Shown: positions 1 to 11,485 of the stretch, one piece after another
How positions within the stretch are numbered: position 1 is the stretch's first letter
How the letters are laid out: each line of letters starts with the position of its first letter
Assembly: GCF_000003855.2 (NCBI RefSeq)
Contig: NW_003101651.1
Span: 310,060-374,059 of the forward strand
DNA: 64,000 bases
Direction of reading: 5' to 3'
Source of the DNA: Blastomyces gilchristii SLH14081
Lineage: Eukaryota > Ascomycota > Eurotiomycetes > Onygenales > Ajellomycetaceae
Position numbers and translations under genes: made by a program
The notes under the pieces: generated by a model
What the model saw: only the letters and a program-made list of their open reading frames with translations
Databases searched by the model: none
What the model was told of the DNA's origin: nothing

Positions 1-496
1 ACGTGACCGTGTCTGAGACCAGGACCAGATTTTTTGATAGTCTCATTACCAATTCAACTGATCTCATTACACAGTTTTAACATTAGATAGTAGTCTCATA
101 CTGTCTCAGTGAGACTTACTGTCTACTCTTATCACATTTTCCAAATGAGATCATGATTTCCACTTCTCAATTTAAATTATTTTTATTACTTTAAATGACT
201 TTAAATCTCATTTAAGTATTATCAAAAAGTGTTACTTTTTAAAAAATTAAAAATAGTCTAAAAAAAACCTTAAAATGTCTAAAAATAGTAACTTTATGCC
301 AAGAATGAGACTAAATGAGACCAAATGAGATCACTTTCTCATTTTTTTCAAGTCATGGTTTCATTTTAAGATCTGATATATAGTCACTTTACATGTTTTT
401 TTAATAGCCAGTCCCAGCGGGATTCACGCCAAGAAATGTATGAGATCAGATCAAATGGAATCAAACATGAAATTCATGGTCCCGGCGGCCAGTCTA
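1..496 (-). mobile_element. MITE-like element, copy A (cut by window start)
   Basis: This stretch is the reverse complement, with scattered transition differences, of 2154–2659. It ends at a TA dinucleotide (495–496) directly after a short terminal sequence (AGACTGGCCG on the opposite strand). Compared with the complete copy it lacks roughly ten bases that must lie before position 1. There is no coding capacity. The shared ends and flanking TA suggest a non-autonomous element mobilised by a Tc1/mariner-type transposase; that class assignment is inference. The sequence is AT-rich with C-to-T-type decay. The reading frame of a gypsy polymerase remnant starts immediately after its end. Confidence 0.7.
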
Positions 497-909
497 AGTA
501 TAAGATAGAAGATCTTGTATAATTGAATCTTAAAAATATACAGATCACATGTTCATCTTATATACTAGATTACTATCACATCAGGTATAAAGTGATAGAA
601 GTTCTAGATAGTTATAACTATTATCTTAATACATTATCAGAGATTCATGATGTCTTTCATACAAGCTTACTCTGTTATACTGCTATCAACTCATTTTCTT
701 TACAACTGATTTCTGACTGACAGCTGTCAGAGATTATAGAAGAAAATAATGAACTTAAGTGAGAAATTAAAGATATTCTTAATAAGAGATTTCACAGCTG
801 CAGCTGATAATATCTTATAAAATAAATTAACTATGATTATCTGACCTGAACTCTGAGTTCTGTGTTATCTGATACCGCGGCTCTTGATCAATGAAAAGAG
901 AGAGGCTAA
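497..909 (+). pseudogene. Ty3/gypsy chromodomain retrotransposon remnant (integrase C-terminus plus chromodomain)
   Basis: Translating this strand gives recognisable, stop-riddled similarity to the end of a fungal Ty3/gypsy polyprotein. The integrase C-terminal region contains the pattern YKVIEVLDSYNYYL followed by EIHDVFHTSLL at about 583–675. Past a stop it resembles a chromodomain, with EIKDILNKR at about 763–789 and a YLIK..NYDYLT-like core near 810–850. Several in-frame stops (TAA/TGA) sit where this family has tryptophan, as expected from RIP acting on TGG codons. The 5' part of the polymerase is absent because MITE copy A abuts it. The element is a dead fossil. Confidence 0.7.
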
Positions 910-1216
910 TGTAACAGGCTGCGCCTGATCAATTATATAGACTATTTCATTACACTTCATAGATTTCTACTACTTCATTCTCAATCACTGATTCTCAGCT
1001 GCTTCATTCTTAATCATCAATTCTCAGCTGTTATAAATGTGTATAAATTCTCTCACTCTGAAGCTTCACTATGTACATCATTATATATATATATAAATAT
1101 TCACTTCAATCACTGACTCTCACACTTTCTCTTTCTTTTTCTTCTTTAATGTTTTTCTCTTTGTTATATAAGATCTATATATTATACTGATCTATTCAGC
1201 GTAGACCTCTTATACA
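910..1216 (+). mobile_element. Probable 3' LTR of the gypsy remnant
   Basis: The segment begins TGTAACAGG directly after a purine-rich stretch (about 893–905, resembling a polypurine tract) that follows the chromodomain remnant. It ends at TTATACA. The terminal sequences are near-inverted (TGTAACA against TGTATAA), as in LTRs. Inside are TATA-like tracts around 1031–1045 and a pyrimidine-rich 3' half. The 5' LTR is outside the window, so the boundary is inferred from one copy only. Beyond 1216 the sequence turns into a MITE end. Confidence 0.45.
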
Positions 1217-1264
1217 GATTAAATAAGATTAAATATGAAATTCATAATCTTAGTAATCAGTCTA
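1217..1264 (-). mobile_element. MITE end fragment, copy B
   Basis: About 48 bp match the last part of copy A (440–496), including the terminal CAGTCTA, but with more C-to-T/G-to-A decay. Only this end is recognisable; the rest of the copy is missing or replaced by the adjacent LTR. Confidence 0.5.
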
Positions 1265-1292
1265 CTCTAACTATATATATCTATAATTGAAA

Positions 1293-1324
<32 letters not shown>
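1293..1324. repeat. (TAA)n microsatellite
   Basis: About ten consecutive AAT/TAA units lie inside the AT-rich block. Confidence 0.9.
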
Positions 1325-1325
<1 letters not shown>

Positions 1326-1619
1326 TTTATAAAAGATAATATTTTTTTAATAACACTTTTTAATAATATTTTTTAATAATACTACTATTAATTTTAACTA
1401 ATAATTTAAATATCACAGATTTAAAATATTGTTAATACAATTTGTATCTTTTTTAAATAATAATAATAATTTCATAATATTTAATAAATAAATAAATCAG
1501 TCACATTACTGAACATAATACAGAATATTAAAACATAGTGAAATTCAATATATAAAATAACTGTTTAAATTCTTCAATTACATCAGATAATTAATTATTA
1601 AGTGTAATACTTTAATATC

Positions 1620-2000
1620 TCAGTAATTAAATAATTAATGCGGTCATCTGATAGTGTCTTAACATAAGAAATTAAAATGTGTAAGTTTAAAACCTGCAGA
1701 GAATACATTAAATCTGAAATCTAAGCATCTCAGATTTTCAATAAATACAGAGATGTATAAATCACTTTAATAAAATCACTCTATATTTCTGAGCTGAGAA
1801 GTTATTATCACATGTATCTAATTATTACTTCTTTATATTTTCTCATGTTCTTATTATCTTAGCATGATTTCAACACCTGTATTTTCTCCGTATAATCAAC
1901 ACTTGACTGTATTTAACATCATGTAAGAACTCATTATAAGCTCTGCTTATATATAAGTATAATGAAAGAATAATAATAATAATAATAAAGTAATACTTTA
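1620..2000 (-). repeat. Second AT-rich repeat family, inverted copy
   Basis: The reverse complement of this segment aligns by eye along most of its length with 2880–3260, with many transition-type differences. Both copies share an AAT-rich start, a central part and a GCAGGTTTTAAAC / GCGGGTTTTGAAC box. There is no open reading frame. The family is unidentified; the box resembles a decayed Pol III B box, but no A box is visible. Confidence 0.5.
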
Positions 2001-2153
2001 ATCAGAAAAAAATTCAGATACTATAAATTTCTAATATAAAATAAACTCAGTTAAAATATATAATTAATTTACTATTTCAGTTTTATGAAAATAATTAAAA
2101 CAGTTTCAATTACTTATATATTAATACTGTAATCAGTTTAATAAGTATATAAC

Positions 2154-2659
2154 TAGACTGGCCGCCGGGATCATGAATTTCACATTTGATCTCATTTGAT
2201 CTGGTCTCATACATTTCTTGGCATGAATCCTGCTGGGACTGGCTATCAAAAAAACATGTAAAGTGACTATATATCAGATCTTAAAATGAAATCATGACTT
2301 GAAAAAAATGAGAAAGTGATTTCATTTGATTTTATTTAGTTTCATTCTTAGCATAAAGTTACTATTTTTAGACATTTTAAGGTTTTTTTTAGACTATTTT
2401 TAATTTTTTAAAAAGTAACACTTTTTGATAACACTTAAATAAGATTTAAAGTCATTTAAAGCAATAAAAATAATTTAAATTGAGAAGTGAAAATCATAAT
2501 CTCATTTGAAAAATGTGATAAGAGTAGACAGTAAGTTTTACTGAGATAGTATGAGACTACTATCTAATGTTAAAACTGTGTAATAAGATCAGTCGAATTG
2601 ATAATAAGACTATCAAAAAATCTGGTCCTGGTCTCAGACACAGTCACACGGTCAGTCTA
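2154..2659 (+). mobile_element. MITE-like element, complete copy C
   Basis: A complete ~0.5 kb unit, inverted relative to copy A. It starts TAGACTGGCCG and ends CGGTCAGTCTA, so its ten-base ends are inverted repeats with one mismatch (G/A, RIP-compatible), and TA flanks both sides. This fits a TA target-site duplication as used by Tc1/mariner elements. It has no coding capacity; the interior carries repeated TGAGAT-like words. With copy A it forms a ~2.65 kb inverted arrangement around 1.66 kb of other repeats. It could alternatively be read as one larger element with ~500-bp terminal inverted repeats, but the separate short ends and TA flanks favour two insertions. Confidence 0.7.
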
Positions 2660-2879
2660 TATATAACAGTTTATTTACTCATTTAAAAAACAGTTAAATT
2701 ATTTAAAAGAAATTCAGTCTGAAATAATATTATAACACAGACTAGTATTACTATAAAAGATAAATTAATATATTACTATAGTAAAACTAAATAATTTTTT
2801 ACAGAGTATTATACTATAACAGCTCTATTAAATTTCTTCTATTAAGTTAATATTTACACTTCTCAAGATTGAATAGAGA

Positions 2880-3260
2880 AGAAATAAAACTTTATTATTA
2901 TTCTTTTATTATACTTATATACAAGTAAAGCTTATAAAGAGTTTTTATATAATATTAAATATAGATTAAGTGTTAATTATACAGAAGAAAATACAAATAT
3001 TAAAATTATACTAAAATAATAAAAACATAGAAAATACAAAGAAGTGATAATTAAATGCATGTAATAATAACTTCTTATCTCAGAAACATAGAGTAATTCA
3101 TTATAATAATTTATACACATCTGTATTTATTAAAAATCTAAGATATTTAAATTTTGAATTTAATATATTCTTTGCGGGTTTTGAACTTATATATTTTAAT
3201 TTCTTATGCTAAGATGCTACTACATAATTATATTAATCATTCAATTATTAAAGTGAAAAA
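2880..3260 (+). repeat. Second AT-rich repeat family, direct copy
   Basis: Partner of 1620–2000 in opposite orientation. The conserved box GCGGGTTTTGAAC lies near 3174–3186. The flanks are AT-rich and featureless. Confidence 0.5.
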
Positions 3261-3914
3261 ATGAAACTTATATATTAAATTAATTTGAAATTATCACAAT
3301 ATCAACTATCAGAGATATAAATAAGCAGATATTAAAAATATAAAAACAGTGAAATATAATTCTCTGATAAATAATAATTTTTAATAATACTTTATATTAT
3401 TATATAAAATTATAATATTAATTTTAAAACAGAACTTGTATACATTAATTATAACTGAAAATCAGATAAAATTACATACTTGTAAAACTGAATTTAATTA
3501 TTATTTTCAAGATAATTTAATAAATTTACATATTAAATCAATTTTAAAGCTATGAAAATTGTTAAAAGTATATATTTAATTATTATATTAATAATTAATA
3601 TTCTGATAATTTTATTAACAGAGATAAAAATGAAGTGAAAGTTCAACTTAAATTAAAATATTTATTACTATTATTAAAAACAATTATAAGAAGAAATAAT
3701 CAAGAAATTTATAATTGTAAAATATGAAATTATCAGATAGTTCAATATCTTTGATTACAGTATATCAGAGAAGTGTAGTTTTTATAAAAAAGTGAAGAAT
3801 AAACTTGTATAAAAATGTATTTAACTGTTTTATAAGTGTTATTAATAATTATTATCAAATTCTGATTATTTTTCACACTATTTCTGAAAAAAATAATTCA
3901 GTTTCGGATTTTTT

Positions 3915-4010
3915 TTAATGTTAGATTCTGATAAAACTTATATCAGAAAATGTATGAAATCAGATTAAATAAAATTAAATATGAAATTTATAATTCTGTC
4001 AGTCAGTCTA
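3915..4010 (-). mobile_element. MITE end fragment, copy D
   Basis: About 95 bp align with the terminal part of copy A (roughly 402–496), ending CAGTCAGTCTA. It is strongly decayed by transitions: the segment that is CCAGTCCCAGCGG in copy A is almost entirely A/T here. Only one end is recognisable. Confidence 0.5.
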
Positions 4011-4400
4011 ACTGTGATAATATATATTAACTAATTTCATATTTTTTAACAGTTTCAGTGTAATTAGAAATCAATTGTATATTTAAATTATTATTTATTA
4101 TTTATATAACTACTTTATAATATATGTTATAAGTGTTTTAAAATGAATGAAAAAATGAAAATTAAGCAGATATTAAGTGTAAGCAGATGTTAAGTAATTA
4201 ATTATATTACTTAGTAATTTTTCTTTTATTATATATTTTCTTACAGTTTTACTTAACTTATAATTAACAAGCTTTACATCTTTTATCAAAATTAATATAA
4301 TAAGAAAACAGAGACAGTCAGACAAAATTAATAATATGTGTGTAATATATGTTAGATGTGTAGTGAATGTGTATTTTAAAGAGAGCAACTTAAGTTGAAC

Positions 4401-5706
4401 ATGTGTTCAGAAAAGTGGGTTAAAAGTTGGCACTATGATCACTTTTATTGGCACCACATTCAACTGTAACCCATCAGTGACAAACCTAACACTTTCTTCT
4501 GTGTCTCGGCCAACAAAGCTTCATGGCAGAAAGAAGCGTGTTTCAAGAAAAACGTCACAGCGGAAGGCTTCCAAGTTTATACGCGTTTAGAGAGTATGGA
4601 GGGCTTGCGGACAGTTCAGCTGTCAATGAAAATAATATCTGAGAGTACCCTTTCGGATGTAGTCTGCAACCAGTGACAAGATAGTTAGTTACATACAACA
4701 AATCGAAGGGCGTGACAAGCGAACTCGAATAAAAATATGGAAACGAGGGGCAGAGTTAGGGCTGGTCCGAAATACGGTGACACACATTTGCAAAAAATGA
4801 CCAGAAGCAATGTGTATACGCTGTACTGAGTTTCAAATACAAAGCAAAAAAGAGTTCTTCTTCTTTTTTGCGCAAATACCCACATCATCCTAACCTAAAC
4901 CGCGGTAAGGTGCTTGGCCAGGGTTCCACGGTAGGATGCTTGGGCTGGGTCCATGATTTCCAGCGCATGGAGCTTTTTTGGCCTTGGAGGGTTTGAGTTC
5001 TGCTAACCAGCTTAAGTCCGTGGTGATATAATCAATATGTAAAGGCCTTGCTCTCCCTCGTTTTTGATATGTTTCTGGGAAGGAGGGCACAGCTGGTTTG
5101 TTTCGTTGCTGCCATTGTCGATCTTGCTTTGCATATCATATATTTTTGTATACTATATATATACATTTCTTCCTTCCTATTAACTTTCTCGGCAAGTTGC
5201 TGATCGGTTGTCTCTGTCATACTTGTGCTTTGCAACCCTTCTACTTATATCTTAAACCCCCCTGGTTCACTCGCTCCCTATTATTATAGCCAGCGCTCTC
5301 GAAATCGAAAAATAATAAATATCTGCGAACTCATTATTATATTGAAGCAAGCTCCCATTCTCCTCCTCGTCTCGTCCCAAGCTTCTCCAAAGTAACTTAT
5401 AGTACCGCAACCTATATATATATGATCATTTCCGGCACTGTACCTACCGTCCGGTCTGATATATGGGCGGAGCTCTCACTTGCTATTAGTTTCTAGATAC
5501 ATATAATCTAGATAAACGTCGTGTCGCATACGGTCCATAAAGTCCCTCGAACACTAAGTGTTCCCACAAGCGCGAGATCATCAAAATTCCAAGTTGTGGG
5601 TGCATGGTGTAGATTGGCGCAAGCTCGCGGTGCCCGGCATCGAGATATCTAGTTCCAGCAACCCTGCGCGCTCTGGCGCCATATCATAGCTTAGCCTCCA
5701 TTCGCA
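4401..5706. other. Transition to normal base composition; upstream region of the Zn2Cys6 gene
   Basis: At about 4.4 kb the AT-rich repeat block gives way to ordinary unique-looking sequence. I see no gene with recognisable similarity here. The last few hundred bases before 5707 presumably hold the promoter and 5' UTR of the Zn2Cys6 gene. Confidence 0.5.
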
Positions 5707-7024
5707 ATGACGGCTCACCAGCCAAGTCCCCCCGTGGATGCTTCGTCTCCGTCAGAAGGCAATGTCCGCAAAAGAGTGTGCAAAGCCTGTGACCGGTGTC
5801 GCCTAAAGAAGTCAAAGGTAGGTCCTACCTGTTTCTCAGGGTTGGATGCGCCTGTTATCATCACGTGCTGAAATCTAGAGGGATTTGACTACAGTGTGAC
5901 GGAGCAAATCCATGCGGGCGATGTAAGACGGATAATGCGATCTGTGTGTTTGGAGAACGGAAAAAGGTGCATGACAAAGTATATCCTAAAGGGTGAGCTT
6001 GATTTTCACCCTCCAGTCATATATTTTTTGCATTTTGGAAAAGTTTAGGTGGTTCAATGAGCTAAACATTACTATGCTCTATTTTTATAGATACGTTGAA
6101 ATGCTAGAACAACAACAGGCACAGCTTGTTGCTGGCCTCCAATCACTCTATAAGATGATGTTGGACGGAGAAGAATGGCCGGGCGACCCCCTCAAGGAAT
6201 CGGGAAATGGACACCCCCTTACACACGACATTCTAGAACGATTAGGAGCACTTAAGCAAGAGGGTAACTCGGGCGATGAGCCATTCGAAGATGATCTACA
6301 ATTAGCGCAAAAGAAGCTAATTGCGAATGGTGCTGGATTTATGCAACGGCAGGACTCAACAAGTGGTTCGGAAAGTGAGCATTCGCCAATATTCCCCTCG
6401 AGACCGTCCTTGTTTGAAACCCCGTTTTCGATGAATCCCAACCAACTCCCACCTACTCCTCCGAGCCCACGCACTTTTCCTCCCCGAGCACATCAAATAT
6501 CAGATCAAATAATGGAAGGAATGTCGCAACACCAGCAACACCAGCAATTCATATTGCAGCATCAGAGGCAGCAGCAGCAACAAAATAAGGATAATCTCCA
6601 GCAGCGCCAGCAGGCGATGCGGCATCAACGGCAGCAATTCCAGCAAAGACAGCAGATGGAGATCCACCGACAACAGCAAAAACACCTCCCGCAACCGACA
6701 ATGGCTCCGCAACGGCTCTCACAGGTCCAAGCTACACAAACTCAAATGCAAGTGCTTCTCAGTGCTCCCGGGGCTCCGCCATCTATGAACCCTAGTCTCC
6801 TTCAGCGACAGCAGTCATGGTCACAAGGAGGGGGTCTAGATGACAGTATGGACATTTCGCTCGATTCGCCCCTAATGTCATTTGACACGCCGCAACAAAC
6901 GCAAGCGTTTAGTCGGCCGATTTCACTTACTGGGGGACTTAATTCGTGTTTGCCAATACAGCCAGACTGGATGGAGGATGCTGACTTTAAAGCATTTTTA
7001 AATCCAAGTGCTACAATGATATAG
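5707..7024 (+). CDS. Zn(II)2Cys6 transcription factor
   Basis: Three exons (5707–5817, 5895–5992, 6091–7024) give a 380-residue protein. The N-terminus has a binuclear zinc cluster with six ligands at residues 28, 31, 38, 44, 47 and 54 (C-x2-C-x6-C-x5-C-x2-C-x6-C); an extra Cys sits at 25. Intron 1 falls just before the third ligand. The basic linker is followed by a glutamine-rich segment starting EMLEQQQAQ, probably a dimerisation helix. The middle is strongly Gln-rich and low in complexity, and an acidic, Ser-rich C-terminus looks like an activation region. The usual fungal 'middle homology' domain is not evident, so this is a compact factor that binds DNA in the nucleus. Similar fungal proteins are often labelled Fcr1-like, but I do not assign a name or target genes. 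Confidence 0.85.
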
Positions 7025-9363
7025 GGGGGAAAAAGAAAACCGACAAATACAGGCCTAACTCCATTGACTTGTAATTTTTCCCCCCTTTCCACTTCTTTCG
7101 CTTCATAATGGTTTTACATAATTATTATTACCATCTATGTTCGTGCCCGAATAGACCCATTTTGCTTCTCTCTCGCTTTACTTCTTGCATGAGCGATATC
7201 CGATCTCATCTCTCAACACTAATGACGACAATGAGCTACATTGATTGTACTACCCTTTTTCGTTCATTTTTCATTTTTGCATGAGACCTTTTCAACCCCT
7301 CAACCCATTCCCCTCCCAACCCCCTTTCCAACTATGTAATAATCGACACACTTTCCCCATGCGCAATAATCTCCGTAAGGGCTGGAGGAAGATTGCGGGA
7401 TCATTTGACTTTGTCTATCTATCTAGCTCTTTTCGAATTCAACAAGAAAAAGAAAAACCTAAGCTTGAATATCACGCTGCACAAGCTCCTTCTCTCCATT
7501 GCTTGCGGGGAGAAACAAAAATGGATATGGATATGTAACTCCTGTCTACCATTCAGTCCGATTCCATTGCGGGGTATGTATCAAGGGAACATTTCAATCA
7601 AGACTGATATCACCTCTCGCTTTGTTTTGAAAATCAACCCTTTTGAGCACTCAAAGGTTCCCTGCGCTGTATGGTTTTTTTCTTTTTCTTTCTGTGATTT
7701 GAATATTAACTGCCAGCCTTTTTTTTAATTTCCTCTTTGGCAAATCTTCGAAAATTCTTACGCGTTTTCAGTCCTATTTTACAACCCCTGTAATCTACGT
7801 GTATATATATCTATATATATCTAACCTAATTAATTAATCAATTGGCGAGTTTATGGACGTGCAAGATCGAGTATAAACAACTGATTGAAGGTGGTAGTAA
7901 TAAGTAATGACCCAGCCCCCAACTTCCCTATGTACACAGTGACGCTTGCGTATGACACGTGGTATAATTTCAGATATTCTACAACACTTTTTTTTTTGAA
8001 TTTCGACAATTTGGCCTGCTTTCTTTTTCAGATAGTTAGTTACTAAAGTGAGATGCAGCTGATGAGTATGTTGAAAATGAAACAACTATCACTAGGTTAC
8101 TCTGATGCGGTACTTTGCACCCTTCTATAAGCTAGATAGAGGCTGGGAGAAGTAGCTGTGACAGCATCGCCCATTTTGCACTCTATATATTTCTGTTAGG
8201 GATGCCAGGGTTAGAGAAATGAAGATAGATGATAGATAGGGCTTGCCAAAAAGTTTAGTATGGCGAATGATCAGTCCGCAGGCACAAGTAATAGGCACAA
8301 TGACAGCTGCTAGACATAATTCCAAGGAAGAATATTATTCTCTAACTGCCTGAAGATGATACTGATTAGCACATACATAGGCCACCTGAGGTACCTACTT
8401 TTTCTCTAGGTTCTAAATCAATTCATGTATGTACTGTACATGTGCCTTAGCTTTTCATGAAATCAAATAGTATACTTTCAAAAAGTCAGCAGAAGGGGGT
8501 TGGAAAAGTTTTAAAAATTTCGAGCGTGCCATTCAGGTGCCCAACAAGGCAAATGTTGAAAATATATGTGAACTTGCAACTTGGAGTGGTTGCTCATTGT
8601 GACGCACTCAGAAAGCGCTTCTTCATAAACTTGATATGTGCAGAGGAGGAAGTACATGCGGTGCGGCTCAAAATGCAATGAGTCGGAGAGCATGTGATGG
8701 AAAAGCCCTAACTCAAGCTTGCCAACCCATCATTCATAACGATACGGAGTCGCAGCTTGAACATCAAAGCTTTTAATAATACTGTTATCTGTAGATTTTT
8801 AAGATAGGCTATGAGTCAAACTGAACGCTGTTGAAGCTTTGTTATTTATGCATCATAGTTGCTACAAACTGGGGAAATTCTTGACCTCCATCCCATCGAC
8901 GGACAACTTAAATAGTTATGCATGAACATTATTAGTTTTACCTGGTCGGACCCCAGGGTAACTAGTTAGTTAAGCCAACAAACGCAGCCAATAACCTACC
9001 ACCAACGCAGCTTGGCGGGCAAGGTAAGCTGGGGGCATATATGAAAAACACAGGCGGAAGCATAAACTATATGGAAGGAGGCTGTGAAGGAGTTGGATTT
9101 CATATCATAAAGGTAAGTTAATAGTATCTTTCTGTATGTGTGCCTACATCATAGTTGGGTTTGCGCTCGTGGCAATCAATCTTTAGGGAACCTTACGACA
9201 CTTTCGAATATCCTGTTTCCTTCCCGGCAGGGTAACTAAGTTACAGTGCCAGTGGTTCCCTACGTAATAGCAGTTAATTTCAGCAAACCATCATCCCCCG
9301 ACCTCCCAAGTTCTCCCAACTACCCTAAACTTGCCTGCCCATCAAAAACACAACCTATTAAAT
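7025..9363. other. Intergenic; 3' UTR and epimerase upstream region
   Basis: The first several hundred bases are T/C-rich and likely include the 3' UTR of the Zn2Cys6 gene. The rest shows no recognisable gene. Open frames here are short, lack codon bias and contain no motif. Confidence 0.5.
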
Positions 9364-10523
9364 ATGACATCCTCTTCAGAGGAATCTGCATTCACCTTTA
9401 TTCCACTGGGTGGCATTCTCCAGGAATTTCGTGTTGCTGGCAAGAACATCGTCCTAGGCTTCCCCACCCAGGAGCATTATGCCAAGTATAACACTGCATA
9501 CTTCGGCGCCACTATCGGCCGCACAACAAACCGGCTGAAAGACTCAGTCATTAACAATCTCAATGGAGAAACATACACCATTACAACGAAACAGGGCCCG
9601 AATTCATTGCACGGGGGGAAGGCTGGCTGGAGTTCCAAGGTCTTTGACGGCCCGCAAGCTGTGTCTAAGAATGGAAAGGAAGGTTTGGAGTTCAAGTACC
9701 TAAGCAAGGATGGTGATGAGGGCTATCCGGGCACAGTGGAACTGAGGATATGGTATACAGCTGGCAAGGAGGCAGGGGGGGAGGGGAAGCAGTCCAAAAC
9801 TGTCCTGGAGATTGAGTACGAGGTTGAGTTCGTGGGAGATGAGTGCGAAGAAACTGTGGTGGGAGTTACGAATCATACGTGAGTGGACAAGTTTCTCTTG
9901 ATAATTTATTCATCTGACGACACACGTATCGCTTCTTTCATTTGCTTTTTTGAAGAAAATTAATTTGCATTAAATTCATATTTGCGAAGAGGATACCTAA
10001 CTAATACGACTTTCCGCACAGTTACTTCAACCTTGGCGATGGGCCGACGATCGAAGGCACAGAAGCAGTTTTGGCCACCGACAATTATCTCCCCATAGAT
10101 TCCACAGGTATTCCCCTCGGTACAATAGAGCATTACAATTTGACAGAGGTTAAAAAGCCTTTCTTCCTCAACGCAACTTCCCCAGACATTGACGACTGTT
10201 TCGTGATGGATACGGACCCGGCCTCAATACCAGTCGACACTCGATCTCGACCACTGCGTCTAAACGGAGCATTCAAACACCTGGTCACAGGTATTAATCT
10301 CGAAGTCCATTCCACGGAGCCTGCTTTCCAGTTCTACACTGGAAAGTTCATTAATATCCCCGCCGTTGGAGGGGCACCTCCACGGGGACCCCGGTCAGGC
10401 TTTTGTGTGGAACCCAGTCGATATATCAACGCACCGAACGAACCCAATTGGAGAGGGATGAGTGTCTTGAAGAAGGGGCAAATTTGGGGGTCCAAGATTG
10501 TGTACAAGGCATGGATGGAGTAA
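9364..10523 (+). CDS. Aldose 1-epimerase (mutarotase)
   Basis: Two exons (9364–9878, 10022–10523) encode 338 residues, a normal length for the family. The enzyme interconverts alpha and beta anomers of hexoses such as galactose and glucose in the cytoplasm, feeding the Leloir pathway. Visible family signatures are GATIGRTTNRL near residue 50, the catalytic-His motif NHTYFNLGDG spanning the intron junction (residues ~170–179), and the catalytic-Glu region FCVEPSRYINAPN near the C-terminus. The start at 9364 is preferred because homologues begin just before the first beta strand; an in-frame ATG at 9331 would add eleven residues. No signal peptide is seen. The gene stands alone without GAL-pathway neighbours. 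Confidence 0.92.
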
Positions 10524-11485
10524 AAAAAGAGAGAGTGAAACCCTCAAGGTTTGGCCTGCGAGAATTGAGGTTGAGATGGGCACTTCGCCTAAGTTCTTAC
10601 GCGACGTGTCACTTTACCGCAGAGTTACTCCAGCTTTGCAAGATTGTATGTGCGTTAGTTACTTAGAGCTTTATGGCTGCTTCCTCTTGACTCGGTTTCT
10701 ATGCCGAGTTCTCACGTCCGCACCTCTCATGTCCAATGAGAAACGGAGAACCTATCCCGTTTTTGGCCTGCGCCAATTGATACCGAAGAAATGATCTTGT
10801 TTTGCCTGTAGTGCGATCCTGTTGCTTGGATGCCCAATGCACAGCATCAATATTTTCTTCATTTCCAGACAAATTCGACAGTCCTCCAATCCCGAGACAG
10901 CTCTTAAATTTTTTTTCAAAAACTATTATCCTCCCAAGGCAACTTAACTGGCAGCCCGGCAGCAAGTAGACCAATTACTTTTTACCTAACCATTCGCCGT
11001 GGTTTCAATTTAAAGCATGTTGAGTTTGTGAAACCTGGCCCGATATGAAATGAAATATACCGCCGTGCATCATTTATCGCCCCAAACTTTGGAGCTTTCA
11101 GTTATCATTGCAAATAATAGATGGAGAGCTTGCGTATCGTAATGGATGTCAACTATTGGTCTTACCATGATCTTCTTCCTTTACTAAGTGGCGGTGACCA
11201 TTGACAATGAGTTTGCAGCGACGTACGCCTTCATGGAAGGGCTTTCCCCAAGGCCCCGCCCACTGCACTGCCATTGGTAAGCGTAATGGGAGGTTAGGTG
11301 GAAGGTCAAAAATATCGATGGATGCACCGGAACAAAAGATTTTCCCGCTCCGGCTCCAGGTGACCGACGAAACCCTAATTATTTAACGGAGAACTCTCTT
11401 GGATCCTTTTCGATAATATTCAGAGAAATTTCCCTTATATAAAAGGCTTTCGAATATGCTTTCGCCTTTTATTACTATCTCTTAC
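10524..11485. other. Intergenic
   Basis: No recognisable gene or RNA. Towards the right end lies a promoter-like patch (see 11424–11444). Confidence 0.4.
11424..11444 (+). promoter_or_regulatory. HSE-like site plus TATA box
   Basis: A perfect GAAnnTTC dyad (GAAATTTC), the core of a heat-shock element, is followed after a few bases by TATATAAAA at 11436–11444. Together they resemble a core promoter pointing right. No known gene follows, only a 44-codon open frame starting at 11486. Confidence 0.3.

Noticed and set aside
6148..7092. Minus-strand open frames antisense to the Zn2Cys6 factor
   Set aside because: Shadow frames of a Gln-rich coding exon; the plus-strand protein has clear zinc-cluster support.
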